Positions 33,420 through 42,230 of a stretch of DNA of 47,443 nucleotides are shown here, piece after piece. Origin of the DNA: Verrucomicrobiota bacterium (lineage in GTDB: Bacteria; Verrucomicrobiota; Verrucomicrobiia; Opitutales; Opitutaceae); assembly GCA_023433275.1 (NCBI GenBank), contig JAEZDN010000110.1, forward strand, positions 1 through 47,443. The letters are read 5' to 3'. Under the pieces are notes generated by a model. That model saw only the letters and a list, made by a program, of their open reading frames with translations. It made no database searches and had not been told where the DNA came from. Position numbers and translations under genes: made by a program. The first letter of the stretch is position 1; every line of letters begins with the position of its first letter.

Positions 33420-33658
33420 GCCCCATCGCCCCCCTTTTAAAAGCTGATTCTGGACGACCCTCCGATCGTTGCGTCCAACGCGTCCCGTCCTCGTCATCCC
33501 ACGACACCCGCAACCCGGCCCTCCGTACGCAGCGAAAAACGAAAGTCTTTCGCCGCCGACTCCCTCGATCCCAACGGCAGTCTATTGTTGAGCAAGGCCC
33601 GTCCTTGCCCGCGCCTTTCCTGCTCGTAGATACGCAGGCTTTCCCCTGTCGATTGTAC

Positions 33659-34480
33659 ATGGCCGCCGCCTCCCCCGCCCAACATTACCTCCGCACGATC
33701 GGCCTGCAGGTTTACACCGTCCGCAACGAGCTCGAACGGAATCTCCCCGGCACCCTGCGCGCGATCAGGGATGCGGGCTACGCCCAGATCGAATTGCTCC
33801 GCACCCTCAACGCCCGCGAGGTCGCCCCGATCGCCCGCGATCTCGGCCTCGGCATTACGTCGGCGTTCATCGACTGGACAGACCTCGCCCAACCGGGTCC
33901 CACCAGCGCGCAGAACCTGCACCAAACCCTGGCGATCGCCGGCGAACTTGGCCTGAAATACCTCGTCTTCGGCTACCTCGGCAAAGGCGGACGGGAGACC
34001 GTCGCCCAAATGAAAGCCCACGCCGCCGCCGCCAACACCTTCGGCCGTCAATGCCGCGACGCCGGCATCCAGCTCTGCTACCATCACCATTCCTTCGAAT
34101 TCGCCCCGCTCGGCGACGGCGCCACCACCGGATGGGAAGTCCTCCTCCACGACCTCGATCCGCAGCTCGTGCAGTTCGAGTTCGATGTCTTCTGGGCCGC
34201 CATCGCCGGACACGACCCCGTCTCGATGCTCCACACCCTGCGCGGCCGCATCGCCCAGGTCCACTTGAAGGATCTCCGCTCCGGCACCCCGCGCCACTAC
34301 GATGAAAATGCCGTGCCGGCCGACGCGTTTTGCGAGCTCGGTCGCGGCGGCCTCGACCTGCCCGCCATCCTTGCCGCCTGCGTCGAAACCGGCGTCGACC
34401 AATGCCACGTCGAACAGGACCAGTCACCCGACGCCCTCACCAGTATCCGAACCAGCCTCGACTGCCTCCGCCACCTCTGA
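33659..34480 (+). CDS. Cytosolic sugar phosphate isomerase/epimerase (xylose-isomerase-like TIM barrel)
   Basis: The 273-residue protein starts YLRTIGLQVYTVRNELERNL, the standard opening of this family. It carries LKYLVFGYLG, IQLCYHHHSFEFAPLGDG (His and Glu region), LVQFEFDVFWAAIAGHDPV (Asp and the 'fDvfW' motif), AQVHLKDLRSG (His/Lys) and CHVEQDQS (Glu). These form a metal site for sugar isomerisation or epimerisation. It has no signal peptide, unlike the relative at 17431. A malectin-domain protein follows after 26 bases, so sugar metabolism is the natural context. Confidence 0.9.
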   Translation: MAAASPAQHYLRTIGLQVYTVRNELERNLPGTLRAIRDAGYAQIELLRTLNAREVAPIARDLGLGITSAFIDWTDLAQPGPTSAQNLHQTLAIAGELGLKYLVFGYLGKGGRETVAQMKAHAAAANTFGRQCRDAGIQLCYHHHSFEFAPLGDGATTGWEVLLHDLDPQLVQFEFDVFWAAIAGHDPVSMLHTLRGRIAQVHLKDLRSGTPRHYDENAVPADAFCELGRGGLDLPAILAACVETGVDQCHVEQDQSPDALTSIRTSLDCLRHL

Positions 34481-34506
34481 TCTTTTCCCCCAACCCCCAA
34501 TACAAC

Positions 34507-35040
34507 ATGCACACATCCAACCCCCGCTCGCTTCTCTTCTCCGCCGCCGCCATCATTGCCCTCGGCTGCACCGCCTGGGCTTCCGCCGCCGACGCCATCC
34601 GCATCCGCGCCGGCACGACCAAGGATCACACCGATGAAAACGGCGTGGTCTGGCTCGCCGACCAGGGCTTCAACGGTGGCGACACCATCGACCGCGAGGG
34701 CATCAAGGTCGCCAATACCTCCACGCCCTCGATCTACACGGCCGAGCGCTACAGCATGTCCGGCTTCTCCCGCGCCGTACCCAACGGCAAATACACCGTG
34801 AAACTCCACTTCGCCGAGACCTACGAGGGCATCTACGCAGCCGGCGAACGCGTCTTCTCCTACACCGTCGAGGGCAAGGAATTCAAGGACTTCGATGTCA
34901 CCGCCAAGGCCGGCGGCGTCCTGCGCGCCTATGTCGAAACCGTCGAGGTCGAGGTCACCGACGGCAAGCTGGACATCACCTTCACCAGCAAGATCGAGAA
35001 CCCCGAGATCAACGCCCTCGAAATCATCCCGGCTTCCTGA
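34507..35040 (+). CDS. Exported malectin-domain protein
   Basis: The 177-residue product has a signal peptide (LLFSAAAIIALGCTAWASAA), then IRIRAGTTKDHTDENGVVWL, ADQGFNGG, VPNGKYTVKLHFAETYEGIY (the 'GxYtVrLhFAE' signature) and FDVTAKAGG ... INALEI. This is a complete malectin/malectin-like carbohydrate-binding module; malectins bind glucose disaccharides. Here it is the whole mature protein, with no enzyme attached. The gene is 26 bases downstream of the sugar isomerase gene and probably co-transcribed. Binding glucans outside the cell is the likely role. Confidence 0.9.
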   Translation: MHTSNPRSLLFSAAAIIALGCTAWASAADAIRIRAGTTKDHTDENGVVWLADQGFNGGDTIDREGIKVANTSTPSIYTAERYSMSGFSRAVPNGKYTVKLHFAETYEGIYAAGERVFSYTVEGKEFKDFDVTAKAGGVLRAYVETVEVEVTDGKLDITFTSKIENPEINALEIIPAS

Positions 35041-35126
35041 CCCGTTTCTGCGCTGAGGGTCGCCACGCGCCGACCATCCTCATTCGCCTTCTTCACGCGT
35101 CGCTCCACCCCAATCCCTCCATCCAG

Positions 35127-35260
35127 GTGGAGCGACTTGAACCCAAGGCGCCGGATCGAGTCGCCTTCAGTGTCACGCGCTACAGTCATCGCGTACCACC
35201 GCTGGCGACATCGCCGGGCCCGGCTTCTGGTTGCAGGTGCTTGTTCACAACCAATGCAAG
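35127..35260 (+). repeat. Composite dispersed repeat (GTGGAGCGACTTGAACCC element)
   Basis: GTGGAGCGACTTGAACCC followed by AAGGCGCCGGATCGAG matches 16548-16585, and 80-100 bases later TGCAGGTGCTTGTTCACA resembles a GTAGGTGC-type hairpin as seen near 18277. This region (35041-35370) contains no gene. Confidence 0.65.
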
Positions 35261-35370
35261 GCCCACGGCCCCCGTTCCCACCCTGGATGCGTAGGAATAC
35301 GTATTCCCGGCCTCTTTCACCCATGCTAGTTTCCGTTTCCGTTACCCGCACACCTCCCACCCGCACCCCC

Positions 35371-35988
35371 ATGAAGACTCGCCTCCTCGCCACCGCCCTC
35401 CTGCTGCTCTCGCTTCCGTCCTTCCTCAGCGCTTCCAGCTCCATCGGCGACATTGTCCGCGCCCAGGTCATCATCAACCAGGTCCTCCAGGTCGTCGCCA
35501 AGGCCAAGGAAATCCGGGGCGCCACCGGCGGTGGCGCCGCCCCGGCCGAGCCCGTCGCCCCCGAGCCGCTGCCAACCGATGCCAAGGGCGCCAAGTTCTT
35601 CCTGCCGTTCGATGCGGACGGCAATCTCACCGGCTGGGCCAACAAGGCCCTCACCGCGCAGGTCGGTTCCGCCGTCGGCGCCAAAGCCGGTGAAAAAGCC
35701 GGATCCATGCTCGCCTCCAAGGTCCCGGTCGCGGGCGGACTTCTCGCGATGGGCGCCAAGAAGAAGGGCAAGGAAATGGGCGCGATCGCTGCCGTCGGCG
35801 GCGCGAAGTTCATCAAGGAAAGCTCCACCTACTCCTTCGCCAATGTCCAGGACCTCGCCCTGTACATGCACATCAATTGCTCGGACAACCCCGACTACGT
35901 GAAAGGTTTCGCGGCGGCCATGGCCCTCTATCCTGAACTCGAGAAAACCTACGAGGCCACCGTCAAGAAAGCCTACGGCTCGCGCTGA
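35371..35988 (+). CDS. Secreted glycine-zipper-containing protein of unknown function
   Basis: The 205-residue product begins with a signal peptide (TRLLATALLLLSLPSFLSAS). A linker rich in Ala and Pro (about 50-72) precedes a segment VGSAVGAKAGEKAGSMLASK and, further on, GGLLAMGAKKKGKEMGAIAA, where Gly/Ala recur at helix-facing spacing, as in glycine-zipper proteins. The C-terminal part (STYSFANVQDLALYMHINCS and the following region) may be a helical domain. No family name is certain. A strong terminator at 36022-36055 closes the transcript. Confidence 0.65.
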   Translation: MKTRLLATALLLLSLPSFLSASSSIGDIVRAQVIINQVLQVVAKAKEIRGATGGGAAPAEPVAPEPLPTDAKGAKFFLPFDADGNLTGWANKALTAQVGSAVGAKAGEKAGSMLASKVPVAGGLLAMGAKKKGKEMGAIAAVGGAKFIKESSTYSFANVQDLALYMHINCSDNPDYVKGFAAAMALYPELEKTYEATVKKAYGSR

Positions 35989-36021
35989 CGCGTCCCCTTT
36001 GACCTGACCTAAGCAACCTCG

Positions 36022-36055
36022 AGCGCCCCGGCCGACCACCGGGGCGCTTTTTTTG
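36022..36055 (+). terminator. Intrinsic terminator
   Basis: AGCGCCCCGG-CCGACCA-CCGGGGCGCT followed by a T-run (TTTTTT) 35 bases after the stop of the secreted-protein gene. It is a textbook rho-independent signal on the plus strand. Confidence 0.9.
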
Positions 36056-36183
36056 CGCCCCTCGGTAAGGACCATCCACGCCCCGCAGGCCCAGTTTCAG
36101 ACTGGCCCAGAAAATCGGCCCCAACCATCTCCCCGCGCCCGTCAACCCCGCCGCCGGCGAGGTGCGCCCATCCCAAAAAACTC

Positions 36184-36354
36184 CGTCATCCTGAGGGCCC
36201 CAGCAACGGATGGGCGGTTGCATAGGAAGCGGAGATGAACTTCGGGGAGTACAAAATATCCCCGCCACCGTCATCCTGATCCGCGCGAAGGATCCACGGG
36301 AAAGGGCGGACGTGCGCCGACTCCGTGGAGCCCTCACTGCGTACGGGATGACGG
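36184..36354 (+). repeat. Dispersed palindromic repeat, family A (copy 4)
   Basis: An arm GTCATCCTGAGGGCCCCAGC, then GCATAGGAAGCGGAGATGAA, GGGGAGTACAAAATATCCCC, a second GTCATCCTGATCCGCGCGAA with GGATCC, and a closing inverted arm CGTACGGGATGAC. It fills most of the gap 36056-36526, which has no gene. Confidence 0.8.
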
Positions 36355-36526
36355 TCGAAAAGGTCTTGGATGTTTCTAATATCGACGCGGCTCACAGGCC
36401 CACAACTCGTTCGGTTCATCAGCAGCGAAGCGAAGCATCCACCCTAAAGGACGCACGCTCGCTTCCCCGTCGGCCAGTCTCCAACGCGCCAGACCGTTCA
36501 CAATCCGGATCCACCTTATCCGCGCG

Positions 36527-37252
36527 TTAGCTTCCTGCCCGCGCTCCGGCCTTCCCCGCCATCAGCCAACAGATCCCGGCCACCGCCAGCGCTTCAAACA
36601 CCCCTGCCAATTCGAACGCGTTCTTCATTTCCACGCTTCTCGGCACGTGCAGCAACACCACCCACAGGAAAATCATCACGCCGGAAAGCACCGCCGCCCA
36701 CCACCGCGTCGCCGGAATCAAAAGCCCAATGCCCCCCGCGACCAACGCGCCGCCCGTCGCGCAGGTCCAGAACCGCTGGCCCGGCGGTATCCACGCCGGC
36801 ACCAGCGTGTCCACGAAACCCGCATACACGAAATGTTGCACGCCCCCCAGACAGAGAAACACCGCGAGCAATCCCGCGGCCCATGCCACCGCGCGCGGCG
36901 CCGGACTCGCGAGCAGGAGCGCGCCGCCGATCAACGCTCCGATCTTCGCCGGGTTCGTCCACACAAAGCCGGCGCCGGGATTCGCCGCGATCTCCGGCAG
37001 CCGCAGCAACAGCGCGATGCCGAGCAACCCGCCCCAAACCAGCGCCGCCGGCCGCCGCTGCCGGTCCAGCATCAGCGCCACGCCCACCACGACCAGCACC
37101 ACGCCGCTGGCCACGGCGAGCACGGGCCGCATTGGCAACCACGACGGCTGGGCGACGAGCCGTACGAAGGACGCGTTCACCACCTGCATGAGGCCCGACG
37201 CCACCACCGCGACACCCATGCTCACTCGTCCGGTGCTTTCCAGGGCTCTCAC
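36527..37252 (-). CDS. DoxX-like membrane protein
   Basis: The 241-residue protein is almost wholly hydrophobic, with about seven predicted helices (for example PVLAVASGVVLVVVGVALML, IGALIGGALLLASPAPRAVA, FWTCATGGALVAGGIGLLIP). DoxX and related small integral membrane families show this type of helix set with Arg/Trp flanks. The role is unknown. GTG at 37252 overlaps the stop of the deacetylase gene by four bases (GTGA), so it is likely translationally coupled. Starting at the ATG at 37219 would drop the first hydrophobic helix partly. There is no other motif. Confidence 0.65.
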   Translation of the reverse strand: MRALESTGRVSMGVAVVASGLMQVVNASFVRLVAQPSWLPMRPVLAVASGVVLVVVGVALMLDRQRRPAALVWGGLLGIALLLRLPEIAANPGAGFVWTNPAKIGALIGGALLLASPAPRAVAWAAGLLAVFLCLGGVQHFVYAGFVDTLVPAWIPPGQRFWTCATGGALVAGGIGLLIPATRWWAAVLSGVMIFLWVVLLHVPRSVEMKNAFELAGVFEALAVAGICWLMAGKAGARAGS

Positions 37253-37920
37253 GGCCGCAACTTCACGAGCTCGCTGAACGTCACAAACTCCGCCCCCTGC
37301 GCCTTCAGCTCGGCGATGATGCCCGGCATCTCGACGAGCGTCTTCGGGGGCCACTCATGACAGAGGATGATCGTGAGATCGCGCACCCCGCGCGTGGCCC
37401 GCGTCCTGATTTGTTCAGGCGTCGTCGCCCCGTCCCAGTCCCGCGTATCCAGAAAATGAAACCCCAGCACCGGGAAATGCTCCAACCCCTCGGCGGCCAC
37501 CGCGGCCGCGATGCGATCATCCCAGTCCCCGAATGGCGCCCAAAACCACTGCGGCGCACGCCCGGTCGCGGCCTTCACCGCCGCCTGCGTGTCCGCCACC
37601 TCGCGACGGATCGCCGCGTCCGCCAGCTCCTTGAAATGCGGATGCGTGTACGAATGGTTCACGATCTCGTGCCCCGCCTCCGCCGCCGCGCGAGTCAGCC
37701 CGGGGTGCGCCGCCACATTACGCCCCACGTGCGCAAACGAAACGCGCACGCCCTCGCGCGCGAACAACGCGTGGTACTTTGCACTCTGCACCGGGTCCGG
37801 GCCGTCATCGATGATGATCGCAACCCGTTTCCGGGCGGGTTCGGCCGCACCGACGCCGGCGCAAGAAACCAGAAGCACCAATGCGGTCAGGATCAGGCGG
37901 GTCACGGAAAGGGCAGGCAT
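37249..37920 (-). CDS. Exported polysaccharide deacetylase (CE4 family)
   Basis: The 223-residue protein has a signal peptide (SVTRLILTALVLLVSCAGVG), then the NodB-homology motifs: VAIIIDDGPD (D38, D39), the HxxxH site in IVNHSYTHPHF (H89, H93), APFGDWDD and a late ILCHEWPP. These bind the metal and activate water to remove N- or O-acetyl groups from chitin, peptidoglycan or other glycans. A periplasmic or secreted location follows from the signal. It is translationally coupled to the membrane protein gene that follows it. The exact glycan is unknown. Confidence 0.9.
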   Translation of the reverse strand: MPALSVTRLILTALVLLVSCAGVGAAEPARKRVAIIIDDGPDPVQSAKYHALFAREGVRVSFAHVGRNVAAHPGLTRAAAEAGHEIVNHSYTHPHFKELADAAIRREVADTQAAVKAATGRAPQWFWAPFGDWDDRIAAAVAAEGLEHFPVLGFHFLDTRDWDGATTPEQIRTRATRGVRDLTIILCHEWPPKTLVEMPGIIAELKAQGAEFVTFSELVKLRP

Positions 37921-37987
37921 TTTGAGCGTGCCCCGTTCAACACCGCCGCGGCGGAATATCCTTCATGAAAATCCACCCCGCCCCGGT

Positions 37988-38827
37988 TCACTTGCTCGGT
38001 TCACCCACGGCCCCGAGGATCTGCAGGTCCTCCATGTCGACCTTGCCCGTCGGGTTCAGGCGACGGATCAGGCCCCCGCTGTCCCGACCGAAAAACCGCG
38101 AGGCAAACATGCTCATGTCCGGCAAGGCGGCCGTGAAATGATTCCCGCGCGCCGGGATGTTGTAGCGCACCGACCAGAGCGGCACCAGGTGCTTCGTGTC
38201 CAGCGCCGTCCGGAAATCAAACGCCGTCAGGATCACGAAATAGCGCGGCTCCTCCACGTCGGCGATCAACTCCCGGTAAAGCGTCCCGTGAATTCCCGTG
38301 TCCTGCAGGCCCACGTGACGCGCCAGCGACTCGCGATAGCCCAGCAACCCCGCATTCCGGAAATTCGTGCTGTCCCGCCGGCGGTTCCCGTCATCGAGAA
38401 GCGAGCCGGCGCCATACCAGTCGGCATCGAGGTTCATCGCCTGCTCCATCGTGCCATCCGACAAACCCGACCCCGGCAGGGCGCCGCTCGTCGCGCCCCA
38501 ATACACATAGATCAGCAAATCGGTGTCCTGTGGATCGGACGCGGCGACGTAGTTCTGCCGCGCCAGCGCGGGGCTGATCAATCGGATGACCTCGTTGAAC
38601 GTCGCCCGCTCCACCGAGGGATCACGCATGCCCCCCAACACGGGCCCTCCATTGGCGAAGGCAAACGTCTCCATGAGATAGCCGCCGACCGCCGAGGGCG
38701 TGCGCGCATAGTCGTTGAACACCTTCGCATAAACAGCGGTCTGCTCCTCCTCGAGGCGGGGGGCGGACCACGCGACAGTCGCCATCATACAAGCGGTTGC
38801 TGCAATCAGGCCGAATCGGGATTTCAT
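37988..38827 (-). CDS. Secreted protein of unknown function
   Basis: The 279-residue product has a signal peptide (SRFGLIAATACMMATVAWSA). The mature protein contains ETFAFANGGPVLGGMRDPSV, LISPALARQNYVAASDPQDT with DLLIYVYWGA, and RYFVILTAFDFRTALDTKHL. The last part carries acidic and aromatic strands. No domain is recognised; the mix of strands and helices suggests a globular exported protein. It is transcribed in the same direction as the deacetylase upstream in the map, with a 67-base gap. Function unknown. Confidence 0.65.
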   Translation of the reverse strand: MKSRFGLIAATACMMATVAWSAPRLEEEQTAVYAKVFNDYARTPSAVGGYLMETFAFANGGPVLGGMRDPSVERATFNEVIRLISPALARQNYVAASDPQDTDLLIYVYWGATSGALPGSGLSDGTMEQAMNLDADWYGAGSLLDDGNRRRDSTNFRNAGLLGYRESLARHVGLQDTGIHGTLYRELIADVEEPRYFVILTAFDFRTALDTKHLVPLWSVRYNIPARGNHFTAALPDMSMFASRFFGRDSGGLIRRLNPTGKVDMEDLQILGAVGEPSK

Positions 38828-38925
38828 GGGCTACGTGGGGTGGGGTTGACGGAAGGTGCTTCCGACCCGGTCGGGAGACAAGAGTTCAATCCGAAGCCAA
38901 AATCCTTCCCTCGGCCGCCTGTCCA

Positions 38926-39675
38926 TCAACCGCGTTCGCCCGGATTCCCCTTCACTCCCGCCACAAATACCGAGCTCCCCGCGGGCAGGGTCCATCCCCG
39001 TTTCATCCACCCCCGCTCCCCCGCCGCCATCAGGGAGAGGAGCGCTTCCACCGGCGCCGGCAGCAACTGCACGTCGCTCCCCGGCCGCCGCGGCGGAAAG
39101 ATCTTCCGTCGTGCCACCACCAAGGGCAGCGCCACGAGGTTCGCATAACTCGCGAACTTCACCACCAACCCCGACGCGGCAAACTGATCCACGAGTTCCC
39201 GCCGGGTGAAGCGGTGCTTCGATTCCACGGCCTCATCGTGATAGGACCACAACCACCGGTACGCCGGCTCGTTCACCACCACGACCCCTCCCGGCCTCAA
39301 ACACCGCGCAAATTCCGCCACGGCCTCCCCGGGCTCGCTGACATGATAGAGCACATCGCCCGTCGAGATCGCATCGAAGCGCTCGCCGGGGAACGGCAGC
39401 GCCGTGATCGACCCTTCGCTGATGGCGACGCCCGTCCGCTCGCGCGCCAGCTCGCAAGCGAAGGACGAAACGTCGACGCCGTTCAACTCCCAGTCCGGAT
39501 GCCGCGCACGCAACAGCCGGAGAAATCCACCCGTGCCACAGCCCGCATCGAGCACGCGCGCGCCGCCCGCCGGCAGCAATCGCGTCAACCAGTGCTCGCG
39601 CCGCGCATGCAGGGCGCGGAAATACCACATCCGGTCCTCCAGCTCGGCGAGCTTGCGATGTTCCTCGGGGCTCAT
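38926..39675 (-). CDS. Class I SAM-dependent methyltransferase
   Basis: The 249-residue protein starts HRKLAELEDRMWYFRALHAR and has motif I VLDAGCGTGGFLRLLRARHP (residues about 41-60), NGVDVSSFACELARERTGVA (motif II), then FDAISTGDVLYHVSEPGEAV (motif post I/III) and LRPGGVVVVNEPAYRWLW. This is a methyltransferase_11 fold with an added C-terminal basic helix region. The substrate cannot be told; related genes often act on lipids or glycosyl carriers. The DoxX gene begins 6 bases upstream on the same strand, so the two form a likely transcript. Confidence 0.88.
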   Translation of the reverse strand: MSPEEHRKLAELEDRMWYFRALHARREHWLTRLLPAGGARVLDAGCGTGGFLRLLRARHPDWELNGVDVSSFACELARERTGVAISEGSITALPFPGERFDAISTGDVLYHVSEPGEAVAEFARCLRPGGVVVVNEPAYRWLWSYHDEAVESKHRFTRRELVDQFAASGLVVKFASYANLVALPLVVARRKIFPPRRPGSDVQLLPAPVEALLSLMAAGERGWMKRGWTLPAGSSVFVAGVKGNPGERG

Positions 39676-39681
39676 CCCGCC

Positions 39682-40155
39682 TCACCCGCGGTCAAAACCC
39701 CACTTCCGATCCAGCGAATATTTTCCCGGTCCCGCCAGCGCCAGCAACAGGTACACGAACATCCACGAGAACGGCAGCTCGCCCGAACCGGGCCCCGTCA
39801 GGCGCATGCCGTGATGAAAGCCCCACGCGACCCCCATCGCGATGGCCAGGCCGAAGGAGTGCAGTCGCGTCAGCAACCCGGCCATGATCGCCAGCGAGCC
39901 AAACGTCTCGCACCAGGTCACGAGCACGTAACTCAATTCCGACCCGATGCCGATGTGGTTGGGAAACGTGTGGAATTCCTTCCGCACCCCATCGAGCGAA
40001 AACAGGTTGGGCAGCCGGATCTTCTCATCCGCCCAGCCCGTCAGCTTGCCCCACCCATGATAACGGATCATCAGCCACGACACCGCGACCCGCAGCAACA
40101 ACAGCCCCACATCGGGCGCGAGCGGCAACCAGGAAAGGCCGAAAAACTTCTTCAT
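39682..40155 (-). CDS. DoxX family membrane protein
   Basis: The 157-residue protein has four hydrophobic helices. Landmarks are PDVGLLLLRVAVSWLMIRYH with GWGKL ('lllRl..G..f..hG..Kl' of DoxX), LSYVLVTWCETFGSLAIMAG with LLTRL and IAMGVAWGFHHG, ending with FVYLLLALAGPGKYSLDRKW ('.l.laG.G.yslD'). DoxX proteins are part of quinone-linked or sulfite/thiosulfate-related membrane systems in some species, but most have no known activity. It is followed, 6 bases away, by a methyltransferase gene on the same strand. ATG at 40155 fits the family length. Confidence 0.9.
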   Translation of the reverse strand: MKKFFGLSWLPLAPDVGLLLLRVAVSWLMIRYHGWGKLTGWADEKIRLPNLFSLDGVRKEFHTFPNHIGIGSELSYVLVTWCETFGSLAIMAGLLTRLHSFGLAIAMGVAWGFHHGMRLTGPGSGELPFSWMFVYLLLALAGPGKYSLDRKWGFDRG

Positions 40156-40376
40156 GAGTGAGAGTCGTTGGAACCCGGCCGATCGGCGGGCCGCCCCGAA
40201 ACCACTCCTTCGCCCGCATAAGTCAACCGCGCGCACGCCCGAACCCCACGCATCCGGCCGGCAGGGGCCGGGCTTGCTCGGTCCTTGGACTGCAACGCCC
40301 GATCAAATGATCTCCGCCTGCGCCCGGCGAAAGCCACCTCGTTCGCGACTCATCCTCCCGCCTGCCGCGCCTGGCC

Positions 40377-41204
40377 CTATCTCCACTGCCGCCCGCGCGT
40401 CCCGTCGTTCCCATCTCGCGCCCCCCGCTCCTGACGCCGTCCGTCATGCCACCTATCCCGCCGCGATTCCTTCGTATCATTTTCCCGCCGCTGCGGCTGA
40501 GCCAGGTCGCCCCGAAACGGATTGATCAACGGGGTCGTCGGCGTCGTGTACACCGGCAACGGTGCGTCGAAAAACTCATAGGTCACCGGCCCAAGCGCAA
40601 ACGGCTGGTGCGGATGATGCCCATGCGAACCACGCCGCCGCGGATATCCCACATGCCGATAAACCGTCACCCGCTCCTCCCCCTCGCTCCCCTCCTCCAG
40701 TTCCGCCAGGCGCGCGATCTCCTCATTGCGCCGCAGCTTTTCCTCCAGCTCCTCATTGAGCCGCATCCGCGCGACGGTGAGCGGCTCCATCACCGGGACG
40801 CCCGGATAACTGCGCGCGAAATTCTCCCAATACGCCACTTGGAACGCGACCGGCGCTGCCTGAAACGAGACATCCGCCAGCTTGCGATCCCGCACCGCCG
40901 TTCCTTCCGCCAGGAGCTCCGCCCGGCTGGCCTCCCGCTCCACCCGCATCCGTTCCTCGCGCTCCACGTGCGCCGCGTGTTCTTCCGCCGACCGCAACCC
41001 CACCCGAATCACCCGCCCTTCGCGCAGCTCAATATCGCCGCGTTCATAATAGATTACCTGCCGGTCCCCCGCCACCGCCTGACCCTTGGGCGTGCCCAGC
41101 GCGGCGCGCACCTCATCCAGCGTCGCCCCGACCTCAACTTCCGCCGCCGCGAGGGAGGAAACGACCGCCACGACCATCGCCAGACTGTGCGCCATGCTTT
41201 TCAT
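40377..41204 (-). CDS. Exported protein with SmpA/OmlA-like N-terminus and charged linker
   Basis: The 275-residue product has a signal peptide (AHSLAMVVAVVSSLAAAEVE). Residues about 22-75, VGATLDEVRAALGTPKGQAV with VIYYERGDIELREGRVIRVG, resemble the BamE/SmpA domain ('G.t.eqVra.lG.P'), a beta-beta-alpha unit of outer-membrane assembly proteins. The rest is unlike BamE: a highly charged helical stretch (EERMRVEREASRAELLAEGT and ELEEKLRRNEEIARLAELEE) and a His/Arg/Pro-rich tail. Function is open. ATG at 41195 (MAHS) is an alternative start. Confidence 0.65.
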   Translation of the reverse strand: MKSMAHSLAMVVAVVSSLAAAEVEVGATLDEVRAALGTPKGQAVAGDRQVIYYERGDIELREGRVIRVGLRSAEEHAAHVEREERMRVEREASRAELLAEGTAVRDRKLADVSFQAAPVAFQVAYWENFARSYPGVPVMEPLTVARMRLNEELEEKLRRNEEIARLAELEEGSEGEERVTVYRHVGYPRRRGSHGHHPHQPFALGPVTYEFFDAPLPVYTTPTTPLINPFRGDLAQPQRRENDTKESRRDRWHDGRRQERGARDGNDGTRGRQWR

Positions 41205-41735
41205 ACCGGCTTCGACCCCGACAACCTAGCCGGGTTCAATCACGACGCAATCGATTCCCCGCCGCACGTGTTTTCAATCCCCGATCCGAGCCCCGGACTC
41301 CCTAACGGGCACACTATGGAGGAGGGACGACCTTGACTGGAGCCGGCCCGCCCTCGGGCCGGTCGAACACAGGTAAACGGATGGGCACCGCGATTGGCGT
41401 CATCAGTGCACCCAAATTCATTTCACTGAACGATGAAACAAACCGCGAGCGCTTCGCCGCTGTAAGCCATCCTGATCTGTGCGCTTCTGCGTTTATCTGT
41501 GGTTTCCCTGTGAATTGTTCCCGTAGCGATGGGCTCCATCAGCTAAGGCTTGGGGCGACATCCCTGTCTCCGTCGGTCCGCCCCCCGAAGGTGTTAGGGG
41601 ATTCGCAACCGAGGTCCCCTCCGTGAAGAGGGGGCGCCGAGCAACGTTCGCGTGCCTGAATCGAAAGCACCAAGCAGCTCCCCTGATTCCCACTCTCGCA
41701 TTGAACCGCCGTCGCCCCCGCGCATCCTCCCGGAC
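41205..41735. other. Divergent intergenic region of 531 bases with repeats
   Basis: No gene is seen. It contains a CCGGCCCG/CGGGCCGG hairpin near 41342-41362, and a CGTGGTTTC-type repeat at 41474-41512 (CTGCGTTTATCTGTGGTTTC). The composition around 41395-41445 is lower in GC, and promoters for the two divergent genes may lie there. Confidence 0.4.
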
Positions 41736-42221
41736 ATGCGCATGCGCGTCATCACCACCGGCGGCACAATCGACAAGGTCTACTTCGATGCCGCGAGCAC
41801 CTACGACGTCGGCGATCCCCAGGTCGGCCCGCTCTTCAAGGAGGCCAACGTCACCTTCGAGTTCACCGTGGAATCCGTCCTGCAAAAGGACAGCCTGCAC
41901 ATGACCGATGCCGATCGCGCGCTGATCCGCGAACGCGTCGCCGCCGCACCGGAAAACCTCATCCTCATCACCCACGGCACCGACACCATGACCGCCACCG
42001 CGGCCTTCCTCGGCAATCTTCCCGGCAAGGTCATCGTCTTCACCGGTTCGATGGTCCCCGCCCGCTTCCGCCAAAGCGACGCCCTCTTCAACCTCGGTTG
42101 CGCCGTCGGCGCCCTGCAGGTCCTGCCTCCGGGCATTTATATCGCCATGAACGGCCAGGTCTTTCCCGCCGACCAAGTGAAGAAAAACCGCGCCCAAAGC
42201 CGCTTCGAGCCCAAAGCCTGA
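41736..42221 (+). CDS. Single-domain asparaginase-like protein
   Basis: The 161-residue protein starts MRMRVITTGGTIDKVYFDAA, with the TGGTI motif carrying the first catalytic Thr of type I/II asparaginases, and later has LILITHGTDTMTATAAFLGN with the second motif (HGTDT). VIVFTGSMVPARFRQSDALF completes the N-terminal domain. Classical asparaginases are about 330 residues with a second domain that completes the active site; here only the first domain exists. The sequence is clean with no frameshift, so it is probably a true short-form family rather than a broken gene. An ATG at 41742 is also possible. It is cytosolic. Confidence 0.88.
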   Translation: MRMRVITTGGTIDKVYFDAASTYDVGDPQVGPLFKEANVTFEFTVESVLQKDSLHMTDADRALIRERVAAAPENLILITHGTDTMTATAAFLGNLPGKVIVFTGSMVPARFRQSDALFNLGCAVGALQVLPPGIYIAMNGQVFPADQVKKNRAQSRFEPKA

Positions 42222-42230
42222 CCGACTGAT

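Noticed and set aside
35127..35160. A sequence resembling a tRNA T-arm on the minus strand (GGGTTCAAGTCGCTCCACC); a similar GGGTTCAAGTC lies near 25620
   Set aside because: No acceptor, D or anticodon arm can be built around either site, and the T-stem does not pair. The 35127 copy belongs to a dispersed repeat.
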